Source of the DNA: Arachis hypogaea
Lineage: Eukaryota > Streptophyta > Magnoliopsida > Fabales > Fabaceae
Assembly: GCF_003086295.3 (NCBI RefSeq)
Contig: NC_092038.1
Span: 125,205,518 to 125,269,517, forward strand
DNA length: 64,000 nt
Direction: 5' to 3'
Numbering within the stretch: the first letter of the stretch is position 1; each line of letters begins with the position of its first letter. The position numbers and the translations under genes were made by a program. Below the pieces are notes generated by a model. That model had not been told where the DNA came from. It did not search any database and saw only the letters and a list, made by a program, of their open reading frames with translations. Positions 11,174 to 22,531 of the stretch are shown piece by piece.

Positions 11174-12748
11174 TTATTTTAAGAGTTAATAGTTAAAATT
11201 ATTTTTTTAAAAGAAATTCCAATCTTTATTTTTATTTTCGAAAGATAAATTTACTCAAAATTGTCTTTGAAAGATTTAAAATTAAGCATGTTAATTCTTT
11301 CGCTTATTTTATTACTAACAATGTTAATTTTGCTGACGTGACATGTTAGTTTTTTTTTGTCATTTTGGTCATGGGCTGTTAAGTTTAAGAAACAAAAACA
11401 GAATCCTAACTACCCAAAACCCTGATCGACCTGTATCCGTTTCGAAAATCCCTCCTCAACCCATCTAAGTAGCCTCGAGCCTCCATTCCCGTCCCGCTGG
11501 AACACAGACCCCGCAATGGTGGTTCTTCAAGCTTCAAGATGTGCACCGTCTCTAGTAACCACCGTCGTCGTCGCCGGATGTTGCAGAGATACCACACCTT
11601 GTCTGAATGTCAACATCTGCCACCTATCAAGCGTCTTAGAGTCCCTACTTCACAGCTGCTGCCACCGCCACATCGATGGTATAGTGCTTGCTTTTCACCC
11701 CCAATTCAATTCGATTAGTCACATCACAGAGCACTATTTGCAAAACGCGATCATCGTTGCGCCAAGGAGGACGACTTCGAACTTCCGTCGTCGTCATCGT
11801 CTTCTGAACGATATGCCTGATTGCCTGTTCGGTCTCCGCCCCTAATCTGAGCTTCCTCAAACGTATGCTCTTCTGTCCGTGGCTCCTGACGTCATCTGTT
11901 GCTGCCCCTGCTGCTGGTTCTGTTGACGCCGTTCGATCCTTGCTCTTCGGCGATTCTCGACGTCGTGTCGCGTCGGATCACTACCCTGAGTTCAGGGGGC
12001 GGGTTAATCGTCCAGGATTGCTCCAACGCTCCACCGAGTTCCATGGCTGCAATTTCGTGCGCCAATCTATTTCCCTCCCTTGGCGTTCAAGTGAACCCGA
12101 ACCTGTTATCCTCTCCTGCCAACTGTAAGATGTCCAACAATATTGGATCAATGTTCCCAACCCTGCTCTTTGATTTCAAATTGTGCACTAGAGATAAGCT
12201 ATCTAACTTAATAAGCAATTTCTATAATCCCAAATTGTTTGCAAGTATCATGGCGTTTCTAATTGCTTCTGCCTCTGCTTTTTAGGCTAGAGATTGCTCC
12301 AATTTTGAATGCTGACCCGAGAGAGAGGTCAGTTTGGGGTTTATGTTTGGATATAGAAACAGATACTGACGGGAGTTGATGCGAAGCCGCCATTGTAGGT
12401 GACGGTGGAAAAAATTAAACGATATCGACGAGGAGTCAGTAACTGTTGGAACTAGCATGGAGGCCGAGATGCGTAAAGGAGAAGGAGAGTCTATGATCTC
12501 CGAGTCGGGTCGTTGGGTTGAGGCTCCAATTTTCTAATAGTTTGAATCTTGATAAAAAAAAAAAAAACTAACGTGCCATGTCAGCAAAATTAAAGTTGTT
12601 AGTAATAGAATAGACGGAAGAACTAACGTAGTTAATTTTAAATCTTTTGAGAATGATTTTGATTAAATTTATTTTTTTAGAATGAGAATGAAAATCATAA
12701 TATCTTTTAGAAATGATTTTGATATTAAGTATTAACTCATTATTCTAA
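11174..12748. mobile_element. Pack-MULE-like element with long TIRs and GC-rich cargo
   Basis: Terminal inverted repeats of about 190 bp (about 11183-11370 and 12560-12739) share long words such as ATTACTAACA, TTAATTTTGCTGACGTG/GACATGG and AGATTTAAAATTAA. The flanks carry near-identical 9-bp repeats, TTATTTTAA (11174-11182) and TTATTCTAA (12740-12748). The interior (about 11400-12535) is far more GC-rich than its surroundings. It holds several short overlapping ORFs on both strands (for example plus-strand 11899-12285, 128 codons, and minus-strand 11645-11860), none of which resembles a known protein. The GC-rich cargo between Mutator-like ends suggests a captured host-gene fragment. Confidence 0.7.
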
Positions 12749-13075
12749 TGTCTTTTTTCCGATAACTGCTTCTATTTGTAACGACTATTATACACTGTTA
12801 TCAGTCCTTTTACTTTTAAGTTATCAACCATTTTAATTAAAAAAAAAAACTATTTTGAATATGCCTCGAAAATTTTTTAAGGGACTACTTCTTAGTTCTT
12901 AGTCTGTTGGTTATTAAATTTATAGAATAAAATATATATTGGTCATTTTTGCTTATAAGATTTGGTGACTTAGAATGAGAATTAAAATATCTCACTTTAT
13001 AAATTTGGAGACTAAGGAATTAATAAAAAAATGAAAACTAAATTAGCTTTTAAAAAAATTGTGATGAAATTTTGC

Positions 13076-13147
<72 letters not shown>

Positions 13148-13883
13148 TTAGTTTCTAATATTTAAGTATTTTTTTTAAGATCATTCCTAATATTTATCAA
13201 TAGTATTATTTATGTTTTTTAAATATATTTAATTAAATATTAAGGACAAAAATATATTTTAGCAAGAAAAAAATATTAATATATATGACTTAGATATATC
13301 TCTAAAGTGAAAAATTATAGAAATCAATATTTTTTATCAATATTAGTCAATATTTTGGGTTAATATTTTATTTTTATACTATTAAAATTTAAAATTTAAA
13401 ATTTAGTATTTAGTATTTAGTATTAGAATATTGACTAAATATTAACGAAAAATGATAAATATTGTTGGTCATGTAGCATATCAAATAAGTATTTCATTAA
13501 GTTCTTATCTTATTAGTAATTACTATTCAATGGAATGGTAAAGTTTGATAACTTTTTTACCCTAATATTTAATTGGCATCAACATATAAACACCCTTGCG
13601 AATAACACAATTAAAAGAAGAAGAGAAGAAATAGAACTTATATTATTTTTGTATATATAACAAACAAGAGAGTTATTTAATTTATCATTATAGTGGAGCA
13701 TGGAGTACAAGATAATATTGTATAGCATGAGAGTAAAAGCTAGTGTGAAAGTGCATGCATGATGTATGCATGTAGTGATGGTAACCCAACCGGAACAATA
13801 AACAAACAAGTAATAATGCATGCATATATATATCCAAGTACACACCATCAGAGAGCAATGGTGAAGTAAAGGGGTTCATGTAT
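12749..13883. other. AT-rich spacer with (AAT)n microsatellite
   Basis: There is no gene. A clean AAT/ATA trinucleotide tract of about 22 units spans roughly 13076-13143. The last few hundred bases before 13884 are probably 3' flank of the proline-rich gene on the minus strand. Confidence 0.6.
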
Positions 13884-14165
13884 TCAGGGTGCGGAGGTTG
13901 AAGAAGTTGAAGCCCAAGGTGGTGGTGGCATAAAGAAGGGTATGTCGGGAAAGTTGGGGAGTGGCGGCTGAGAAACCTGTGGTGGCGAATTTGGAAAGAA
14001 TGGTGGGAATGAGAACGGGAATGGGAATGGGAATGGGTATGATGGGTTCATTATTGGTGGTGCCGTTGTCTCCTGAAGCTGGCGAGCTGCCATGCCAATC
14101 TCCATCATTGATAAGTAAATAGCAATGAAGAATGCCAACATCATCATGCATCTCATGGAAGCCAT
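13884..14165 (-). CDS. Small secreted Pro/Phe-rich protein
   Basis: A single-exon ORF of 93 codons has its ATG at 14163-14165. An N-terminal signal peptide (MLAFFIAIYLSMMEIGMAA, about residues 9-27) is followed by RQLQETTAPP and then a Phe-Pro block (YPFPFPFPFSFPPFFP). The C-terminus is Pro-rich (PPPPWASTSSTSAP). The layout (signal peptide, then R-Q/N-L-hydrophobic-E just after cleavage) parallels the PELPK-like gene at 15.3 kb (ARNLLES), and the FPFP block matches the gene at 8.1 kb. A diverged local family of cell-wall proteins is therefore likely. The upstream region has an overlong TA/GA microsatellite at the expected TATA position. The function is not known. Confidence 0.65.
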   Translation of the reverse strand: MASMRCMMMLAFFIAIYLSMMEIGMAARQLQETTAPPIMNPSYPFPFPFPFSFPPFFPNSPPQVSQPPLPNFPDIPFFMPPPPWASTSSTSAP

Positions 14166-14211
14166 TGTTGATCACCACCATGCACTTGATCAGAGTACCT
14201 AGTAGCTCTCC

Positions 14212-14261
<50 letters not shown>
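14212..14261. repeat. Compound (TA)n(GA)n microsatellite in the promoter
   Basis: About ten TA units are followed by about fourteen GA units, starting roughly 47 bp upstream of the ATG of the 13.9 kb gene. On the minus strand the (TA)n part could serve as its TATA box and the (CT)n part as a GAGA-type element. Confidence 0.6.
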
Positions 14262-14264
<3 letters not shown>

Positions 14265-15295
14265 TATATTAATTTACAGCACCGTTTTGGTGGTTGATAT
14301 TTTTCTCTTGTTAGCTTACCTTCCTTATTAATGTATCCCATTAAATGAATTTAAATACAACCTTGATTCTATTACAACAAGCTAAGTACCTGGAAGGACT
14401 TGTAGTTGACTATTGATATTATCTATGTCATGGCGGCAACTACTCCCTCAAATAAACTTCAAAAGGATATTAATACCTCATGCATGTTTAAATTAGGTTT
14501 TTTTTTTTTTTGGAATCAATTTTTATATATATTAAGACTAGTTCTAAAAAATTAACTCATTTTAAGTTAATTTTATATCTCATTCCAACATAACTCAATA
14601 TATACAATAGTATATATCAAGCTTTTAGGTTTGACAAAGCGGGATCTTCTTCCAACAATAATAAACCACCTCCATCGTCGGTCCATTTAATTAGTTTCTT
14701 GTTGAGATTTGATTTTGAATCATGCTTAATAATGGTGGCATGGAAGGTGCCTTTACACTTTACAGTGCCATGCGATCATGAGTTTCATCAAAGTTTTAAT
14801 CACTTGAAGTGATAATAAATTCCGGATTATCTAGGCATATAATATAATAATATGAATTATCTGGGAAAAATAAAACACAATAAGCGTTGGCTTGGCATAT
14901 TAGGTTTAATTTGGAATTCATATAATCATTATTCAGAAATCCAAGATTTTACGTGAAACATTAGAACTGCAATATATGGAAGACTATTATATATATTAGG
15001 TAAATGATGATCACAAATTCAGCATCATATGCTGTGCACTGATTTTACAACCACTCTCTCCCTGGCCCAAGAGAGAGAGAGAGGAGGAATAAAAGGACTC
15101 ATAGAACTTAATTACCAAAAAAAAAAGAGGACTCAGAGAACTTGAATACTGACTACTGAGCACACCATGTGACATAATTATATCTTTAGTACAAATGAAA
15201 CCCCAATGGAGACCCTTTCAGACGAAGGTATATAAAAATAATTCACTCATCACACACACAATACAAAGAAATAAAGGAACAAATACTAGTTCAGT
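14262..15295. other. Intergenic, no gene seen
   Basis: AT-rich spacer containing short GA-rich runs (about 15067-15083). The part nearest 15296 is probably 3' UTR of the PELPK-like gene. I see no ORF or RNA gene. Confidence 0.5.
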
Positions 15296-15613
15296 CTAAG
15301 GAGTAGTGGCTGGATGGAGATTGGGAATTTCAGGAACCTTAGGAAGTTCTACCTTCGGGACAGCAGGCAGCTCTGGCTTAACCAGTGGTGGCACTGGCAG
15401 TTGAGGCAACTCCGGTTTAGGAATCTCGGGTATTGTAGGCAATTCTGGTTTAGGAATTTCTGGTAGCGTAGGCAACTCAGGAATGGGTAGGCTGGGTATT
15501 TCTGGCTCTGGTAATGTTGATTCTAGAAGGTTACGTGCATTTGCAACCTCATTGTATGAGGAAATAAGAAGCACAAGTGATAAAATGAATGACAAGAAAT
15601 GGCTAGAACCCAT
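15296..15613 (-). CDS. PELPK-repeat secreted cell-wall protein
   Basis: An intronless ORF of 105 codons runs from the ATG at 15611-15613 to TAG at 15296-15298. The first 26 residues are a signal peptide (SHFLSFILSLVLLISSYNEVANA), followed by RNLLES. The remainder is built from repeats of the form P-E-[LI]-P-x: PELPTLPEIPKPELPTIPEI, then KPELPQLP, KPELPAVPKVELPKVPEIP. This pentapeptide pattern matches Arabidopsis PELPK1, a secreted wall protein linked to germination and defence responses; that functional link is family knowledge. A clear TATA box lies upstream. It is the third member of a same-strand cluster of small Pro-rich secreted proteins. Confidence 0.75.
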   Translation of the reverse strand: MGSSHFLSFILSLVLLISSYNEVANARNLLESTLPEPEIPSLPIPELPTLPEIPKPELPTIPEIPKPELPQLPVPPLVKPELPAVPKVELPKVPEIPNLHPATTP

Positions 15614-15715
15614 AGTAGTAGCTATAAGATAGCAAGGGGCTTCTGAATCTGTTGTGGTATTAATCTATGCAAATGGTTTTGTTGGGTTTGTGATCATTTA
15701 CCATGAGTTATATGT

Positions 15716-15725
15716 GCTTTTATAG
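15716..15725 (-). promoter_or_regulatory. TATA box of the PELPK-like gene
   Basis: CTATAAAAGC on the minus strand, about 105 bp before the ATG. This is a good match to the plant TATA consensus, with room for a leader of about 70 nt. Confidence 0.6.
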
Positions 15726-17097
15726 ATAGGATTATAGGGTGGTGAGTATGGTGTTACTTGAATAGGTATCATGAACAACCTTGAGAATTGTTAGTTCAAC
15801 TTCTTACCAATATATCATTTTAATTATATAAATAATTTAACATATTCATAAGAATGGCCAAAATAATCATACCTACCACAGAACAAATCATTATGGCAAT
15901 GATCTTTGAAAGATTTCGATAATATCACCCGTGATCCACCTATGCCTCCTCCGTTTTAATTTGCTGCGTTTCGATCACAAGGAGCCCTTAACATTTTCTG
16001 CACCTTAAATAATCTCTTTAAAAGTTTGGTCAACTATTTCTTTCCCTCCATTATCTTAGCTTTATCTGTGAACTGCTTCAACAACTTGAAGATTATATTC
16101 TTTCGCTGGTAGTCTACATTTTCTTCCTCCTGGTTTCGAAACCCGTGGATGGAAATGCAAATATAAGTAAACAATTTATAACAGATGCACAATCAGAAAA
16201 GTGGCAGTAATGAACAGACATGTGCGACAGTGCGAGTGTGCATAAAGCTACACATACAGAATCACAGGAAAACAATACTGCCCTATTTGTATGGATAATT
16301 TGCACCAAAATTTCAAATTGATGGATAATTTGCATCGGAAAAGTATAAAATAATCAAATAGCAAACAATTTGATTGGAATAGTTTAAATCTGTAAAATTT
16401 GAACTGCAAAAGGTTGGCAAATCTCTTAGTTCACAAGAAGCGAAGCATTAACATGTGTTTGGTTAGGAGATCATATTTCATGGATGCACTCCATGTGTAA
16501 TTACTTCCTAACCAAACACACCCTTAAGTTGAGAAACTTCCTTGTTGGAAAATGAAAAATAAAAGATTGAGAAATAAATAAAGTGGTAACTTCTTTGGAG
16601 AAACCAATTAAAATTTTCGGTTTTTACTTGTCATATCAAAATGACATCGGATCAACACACTTCAGTTATATGGTGTTCTAAGTAAGATATGCAGCACCAT
16701 TGCACCAAGAATGCTGTTCATGTGGTTCAATCCAGAGCAAGTAGAATCCCCAAATAATTTCACTTTTGTTCCTGCGTGTAGCAATGAATTTGTTGTGTAG
16801 ACTTAAATGGATGAGTTGAGACTTTTTCACAGGAAGAAATGAGTTTTTCGGTCTTATAACTTAAAACTATTATAAGTGGCCCGGTGAAGGATTCAGACAT
16901 TAATTTTACTCAGAAACCATTCATAATTCATAAATGCACACGTGACACAAAAAGGATTTGTTCAAGACTTCAAATCAATTGAATTTCAATATTTCATAAA
17001 TTGTACTGATACACATAAGTCACCCTATGATTTAGTCATGCTACAAATATTAGAAGAAAAGAATAATATAATTTATACAGGGAAATAGAAGTAACAC
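15726..17097. other. Intergenic, one small fold-back
   Basis: There is no gene. A short inverted repeat (GTGTTTGGTTAGGA at about 16456-16469 against TCCTAACCAAACAC at about 16506-16519) brackets about 36 bp that hold a second small inverted repeat (CATGGATG..CTCCATG). It looks like a tiny fold-back element. The last part before 17098 is probably 3' UTR of the carbonic anhydrase gene. Confidence 0.5.
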
Positions 17098-19032
17098 TCA
17101 GCACCAAAACATTTTGTTTACAGCTGCAATTCTGCTATTTTTAGCCATTTTGGTTTCCCTGTAACTCATCGTCCATTTCTCAAAAGAACAGTCGATAAAG
17201 TCATAGTAACCACCATGAACATTTAGTTTTCCATTTGCTACCTTTTCTTCTATCCATGGATAAGTAAGTAGGTTTAACAAGGAATTGTTAACCGATTCCT
17301 GCATAAAAATCAATAGCAGTAACAAATTTTGATACTGTGGAATGTGGATAAGGCTTCCAGATTAAATCTACTAGCAAATTTTGTTACCTTCTCACAATGG
17401 CTGCACTGTTGATCAAAGTTCAGCTGAGAAGCAGCAGCTTCAGTTTTGATTCTGGCATTCTTTCCAACTACCACCCAGCTATTTATAAAGCTACTGGAAC
17501 TACTGGAAAAATATATAAATATCCAAACATGAAAAAAAACACATGCTATCAAAGAAAGTAAATAGACAGACAACAAGTCAACAACTAGAATCCAGCAATT
17601 CAACCTTTCATTGGCATCATCTTGCATACTCATAAGGGCACGTATTCCTCCACAGCAGCTGTGGCCAATGACTAAGATGTGCTCAACCTGAAATAACAAT
17701 AATATTTTATCGCCAATGGTTTAGAATCATAACATTAGAAACTTCGAAATAGTAAGGGTATTTCTTACTTCAAGGGTGTTCACAGCAAATTCTAGTGCAG
17801 CATTTGTTTCAGACGGCCCACTCTGTATCAGTAAATTGAATTAGAAGGGAGTACTAGGTATTGAATAGTTAGACATTTACAACTAAATAAATCACTAGCA
17901 CAGAGAGATATACCTCAAAGGGAGGAACCAAATTACCAACATTGCGGATCATGAATGCTTCTCCTGGATGAAATCCTAGAATATGAGAGGGGCAAACCCT
18001 AGAATCTGCACAGGCAATAACCATGAACTGCTCTTGGAATTGTTAGTCAGGAGTACTAGGTTTTGCTAATGTTTCATAAGATAAATTAAAGGAATGGACT
18101 TAGGGAAAACCAAGAAAGAGAGGGAACAATACCTTTGGTGCTTGAGCCTGGGCAAGTTCTTGGAAATGTTCTATGTTTTTCCTAGAAGAAAACAGAACAA
18201 ACATGAATTAAAGTTTGTGACATTTTTAGGCATCAGAAACGAACATTATGAAAAGGGATATTCTGAAGCTTACAAATATTTATTCTTCTTAAAACCCAAA
18301 AACCTATCTTTTAGATCACTAAATATATCACACTTATTTTCCACTTCAGGCAGAATCTGCAGCTTGCTCTTATTAGGATGTTGCTCAATTCTTTGACACT
18401 GCGCAAAAGCCTTCAAAGAGAACCCTTGCCTGCACCCCGCAAATATTAGAGAATTGAATATGAAGCCATAAAAGATAAGGAATTCCATTTTCAAAATAGT
18501 AAAAACAAGATTTGGAGCTAACGGAACAAGAGAAGAATGAAAGCAAGCATTAGGAAAATGCAACTCATCATACACACTAGACATCAAGATCCAATCCACG
18601 ATCACTCTTTAGAATTTATGTCATTTGCACAAAGCCTAGGGAATATCCAAAACTTGATAAAAATTTGAGTACTTGTCCAAAGTTTTGATAAATCAAGATT
18701 TTCAAATGATTGAAACACAAGAAAAATTGGAAGGGGTAAACAGAGAAAGGTGGAAAGACCTTGAATCCGTGAATAATTTCAAATGCGTATGCTGGATTTT
18801 CGCTGTTATGATGGATCGACCAAAGATCTGACACAGCAGCGTCAAGATCAGTATAGTATACAAAACAGAAAAGGGGTATATCTCGGGAGAGAGTGAAAAC
18901 TGAAAAGAAAAGTGTAGAACAGAATACCGTTGAAGCCCTGAATGCAGCATCTCCACGGGAGGAGGATAAAGGGAGAGACTTGGAGGCTAAGGGGTCTCCT
19001 GCTGAAACCGACAATGGTGCTGGAGCTGCCAT
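17098..19032 (-). CDS. BCA5: Beta carbonic anhydrase, probably plastid (BCA5-like), nine exons
   Basis: The enzyme interconverts CO2 and bicarbonate using Zn. The exon model on the minus strand is 19032-18928, 18827-18760, 18429-18274, 18181-18133, 18027-17914, 17822-17769, 17687-17605, 17490-17388 and 17298-17098. All introns are GT..AG, the phases agree, and the product is 310 aa. The N-terminus ([19 protein letters not shown]) is Ser/Ala-rich with few acidic residues, like a chloroplast transit peptide. The core holds [15 protein letters not shown] (Zn Cys plus the Asp-Arg dyad), [17 protein letters not shown], and [14 protein letters not shown] (Zn His and Cys). The C-terminus has [18 protein letters not shown] and ends FWC. 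All catalytic residues are present and no stops interrupt it, so it looks functional. An alternative upstream ATG at 19096 is out of frame with exon 2. The BCA5 name rests on recalled resemblance; beta-CA itself is secure. Confidence 0.9.
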
Positions 19033-21073
19033 TATGGAACTCAATCTCAGAAGGGTTTTGATTCTTTGAGAATTGGGGATTGAAGGAAAGAGCCATGCTT
19101 CAACAGTTATAACGTGAACCAGTGTTTTTGGATCGGGAAAACATGCACATCAATCTACTCCCATTAACACGGAGAAACCGAGAAAGAAACTCCAGCTTTA
19201 AATGTCAGACTATATATATATTTCTTTGTATTTTTTCTGCATTAGGGTATTATTAACATAAAAAGAAAAAAAAAAGTAGTTTAATTATATACTGTAGATT
19301 ATTAATAAAAACATTTAACTCTTTCGATTATCTAAATATATCTATAGAATAGAGTTGACCTTCTAAATCGATCATCATATAATGAGTGTTTAATTACTAT
19401 ATTACATATGTGATCATCATAGTATATCTCAATGATTACACACTAATCACAATTCTTAGCTATTAATTGAATACACATTATACACATTACCGTTAACATA
19501 CCTTTGGAAAAATGTATTTATCATGTGCTAAATAATAACCATTTGCTAACCATGTTTTCATCTCCTGTGATATATTGTACACGTGTTGCTCAACTTGTGA
19601 TTGTTTGGAAATATCTATAAAATTGGATCTGTATTCTATAATTCACCTTTCGATAACAGAACAGAGTAGTATTTGATCTTTCAAAGAAAAGTTTGCAGTT
19701 TTGGGTTGTCAGAGTAAAAAAATAATTTAATTGTACAACAGTGCTTTTTTTTTTTCCAATTAAGTTTCTAATTTTCCATCCCTTGTTCCAAGTCATAAAG
19801 GATTATGAGCTCTTCCATCCAAAGATGGATTCGATGGTGTTGCAAACACCAGCCAGTAGATATTGATTTGACGAGATTACATTGCAAATGAGATTTCCCT
19901 CTTATGTGGTTATGTGAGTTTACTTGGTTAGTGTAGTGAGTAGATTTGGGTATAACGATTGATGTTGGACATGAGGATCCACTAGATAACCAATTTGGAA
20001 AAGTATCAACTAGTAATTTCAGGATTTCCATGTTTCTTCTATCCACGTATATAGACAGTTTGCTTAGAGCTCACGAAACCAGAACTGCAAATGCAGAAAT
20101 TCTAATGAGGCTATTTCACAGGTCCCACACTTGAAAATATAATGTTAAGAGGCTAATTTTATTTCATGTCAAATCTTCCTAAACACATTCAGGAAAGTGA
20201 AAGATCGGAACTCTTTCGAAATTTTCATTAACCAACTTCTAAATTACTCCTCTTCATGACTAGCTTCCATCAAGATTTTGCAGTATAAGGATGCCGATCA
20301 AATCCACTTGGGATCTAGAAAAGGGTTTTAAATAGAATTATCATAGCACCTGGAATCATGCTTTATCACACAAATGTAAGCTTCAAGAATCATTAGTTCA
20401 TTATCCACCATTCATACACAGCACCTAGTACTAGTAGAGAGTAGAAACTCGATCCACAAGTGAAGTCAAGATACCACACGTGAAACAACAACCGCATTAA
20501 AGTTCTTAGGCAACTAGACAAACATTACAAAAGCAAATCATCAATAGCATTACAATACATGAGAAGCTAGAGTCTCAGACCAAAGAGGTATCTTCACACA
20601 CAAAATTTCCTTTCATCACGTTTTATAAGCCTTGGCCAACACTCAGCAACAAGGATGCGATCATAAGATTAGTACTACACATAGGCAACAACAATACAAA
20701 GGATAAGTTCTACTTCACTCCATGATAAAGGCTTCTTATTGAGAAAATCTCAGCTTCTTTCTAACCATTTTCAATTTCGGAGCATTTGAACAAATTAAAC
20801 ATGATGAGTGTGTGTGATTTGAATAAAACATCAATCAGCATTGTCAAAATATCATTCAACTTAAGACGCAGTACTATGATCACAATCTACATTAAGCAAT
20901 TCTCCTTAAATAGTTGAAATCAAAAGTAAAGGAGTTGCTGCCGCAAATTATTATATAATTTAACAATAACATGAATTCGCAACAGGCTCAGCATCATTTT
21001 GTGCGACAAGTGCAAACATACATGTAACATCTACATTCTACAACAAAGAAACAATAAACATGCATCTACAAGA
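19033..21073. other. Intergenic between carbonic anhydrase and J-protein genes
   Basis: The first bases carry the 5' leader and promoter of the carbonic anhydrase; no convincing TATA box is seen. About 19750-20130 is less AT-rich and has short open frames on both strands (for example 19946-20134 plus), with no family resemblance. The stretch ending at 21073 is probably 3' UTR of the J-protein gene. Confidence 0.5.
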
Positions 21074-22531
21074 CTAATTACCCTTAGCCTTATCATCTGC
21101 CACAACGTTGAGAATGGGCAAGCTACTGAGGAACTCATCAAGTCCCTCAAAGAACCCAATCCCTTCCATGTTATCCTCAGCATTCCCAGCAGCATTCCCT
21201 TCACGGACTCCTACGCGACGAGAAGGCTCTTCCGGGTCATTACTGAACTCCACATTCAAGTCCAAGTTCCCTCCACCCCTCCTCCTCGAACCACCCAATG
21301 CAACCTTCTTACTAGACTCTGGCCTTCCACCACTTGCCCCTGCAGCCCCACCGCCTCCGCCGCCACCATCCACAGCCCCACCGCCCACATTCTGATGCTG
21401 TGCACTACCCGGAATCACCTTCCTAGGTCTCCCAGCCTTCCTCGCTGAAGAACCGGGATCTCTTGGAGAAACTCTTGTCTTCTTCCTCGCCTTCTTAGAA
21501 CCAGTCCTCCAATCTCCATCATCAGAATCATCCTCGCTGGGATCCGAAAGCTCCACAAATGCCGCAGCAGCTTCGTCGTCATAGTAAGTCCAAGACGCCT
21601 TCCTCCGATTGGACCCCTTTAAGGGGCAGGGGAACAGCGGCGAAAATGGGTTCCAATTGGAAGAAAACCCGTTAATGTCCTTTGAATCCTGCGAAAATCC
21701 CAACGGGAAAAAACCCCAGCTGCAGAACGATGAGTCCTTTCCGTTCAGCGGCGGCGACCTTATCACCACCGCCTGGAATCCCCTGCGGCAGCTCTGGCAC
21801 CGCAGAGTGCACTCCTCGTAAACCCTAGGGTACTCATACAGAACGTAACAATAAGGACACGAGGTCCAGAAACTCGACTCCGTTGCCGCCGCGTCGTTCG
21901 AGGCCGCAGCGACGGCCGTCCGAGTCTGCCGAGCTGACTCGGCCGCTGTCCGATTCTGCACATTCGGATCGCTCGCGCCGCTCGCAGCGTCCTTAGATCT
22001 AGGGTTTCTCCTCGGCGTAGACTGAGGCTGAGCTTGCGTCAGGGGATTATGCTGGTGGTGCTGGTGATGGTGGGGCTGCTGCTGTGTCGCGGCCGGCGCC
22101 GGCGGAGGAGTGGAGGTGAGCAACCGGAGGTCTGCGTCGTACATGGCCTTCTTGGCGGGGTTGGAGAGGACCGACCAGGCATCGTGGATGAGGGAGAAGG
22201 CGTGTGCGGCGAAGGCGAAGGGGTTGCGGTGCGGGTCGAGGAGTAGGGCGAGGCGATGGTACTGAGCTGCGATGTGGTCGATGTTGGTGGAGTAACGGAG
22301 GATCTGAAGGATCCCGTACCAGTCGCGGTGCTGGTCGTTGATCCGCGTCTCACCGGCGAGAAGCGTGTCAATAACCGTCAAGAGGAGCTCAGACGCATCG
22401 AACGTTGGGTCGGATTCACGCGCCCGGATCGCGAAGGACTGAGCCCCATGCAAGTCACGTGCGCTCAGGAGCTTGTTGGCCGTGTAGAGCCAGCGCTCGG
22501 CTTCCGCTCTGTTGCCTCCTCCGCCGTCCAT
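21074..22531 (-). CDS. J-domain protein with C-terminal zinc ribbon, intronless
   Basis: A 485-codon single-exon gene runs from the ATG at 22529-22531 (MDGGGGNRAEAERW) to TAG at 21074-21076. The longer frame to 22570 begins with GTG and is not preferred. Residues about 1-60 form a helical N-terminal region (AERWLYTANKLLSARDLHGA) common to plant J-proteins of the DUF3444 type. The J-domain follows (DWYGILQILRYSTNIDHIAA, then YHRLALLLDPHRNPFAFAAH and ILxDAWSVLSNPAKKAMYD). The usual HPD triplet reads DPH, so classical Hsp70 stimulation may be altered. After a low-complexity Gln/His/Pro/Thr linker comes a zinc-ribbon motif (FWTSCPYCYVLYEYPRVYEE, LRCQSCRRGFQA). The C-terminus is acidic, then basic with an AT-hook-like KAGRPRK, and ends in LDLNVEF, an EAR-like motif. 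The function is unknown; nuclear localisation is plausible. Confidence 0.85.
   Translation of the reverse strand: MDGGGGNRAEAERWLYTANKLLSARDLHGAQSFAIRARESDPTFDASELLLTVIDTLLAGETRINDQHRDWYGILQILRYSTNIDHIAAQYHRLALLLDPHRNPFAFAAHAFSLIHDAWSVLSNPAKKAMYDADLRLLTSTPPPAPAATQQQPHHHQHHQHNPLTQAQPQSTPRRNPRSKDAASGASDPNVQNRTAAESARQTRTAVAAASNDAAATESSFWTSCPYCYVLYEYPRVYEECTLRCQSCRRGFQAVVIRSPPLNGKDSSFCSWGFFPLGFSQDSKDINGFSSNWNPFSPLFPCPLKGSNRRKASWTYYDDEAAAAFVELSDPSEDDSDDGDWRTGSKKARKKTRVSPRDPGSSARKAGRPRKVIPGSAQHQNVGGGAVDGGGGGGGAAGASGGRPESSKKVALGGSRRRGGGNLDLNVEFSNDPEEPSRRVGVREGNAAGNAEDNMEGIGFFEGLDEFLSSLPILNVVADDKAKGN

Noticed and set aside
11516..12285. Independent genes inside the Pack-MULE-like element
   Set aside because: The frames are short, overlapping and on both strands. 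They are better described as element cargo than as separate genes.
18848..19096. Alternative upstream start of the carbonic anhydrase (MALSFNPQ)
   Set aside because: This frame leaves exon 1 in the wrong phase for exon 2. The ATG at 19030-19032 gives a continuous 310-aa product.
19768..20134. Short opposing ORFs in a less AT-rich intergenic patch
   Set aside because: There is no domain, splice support or codon pattern to back either strand.
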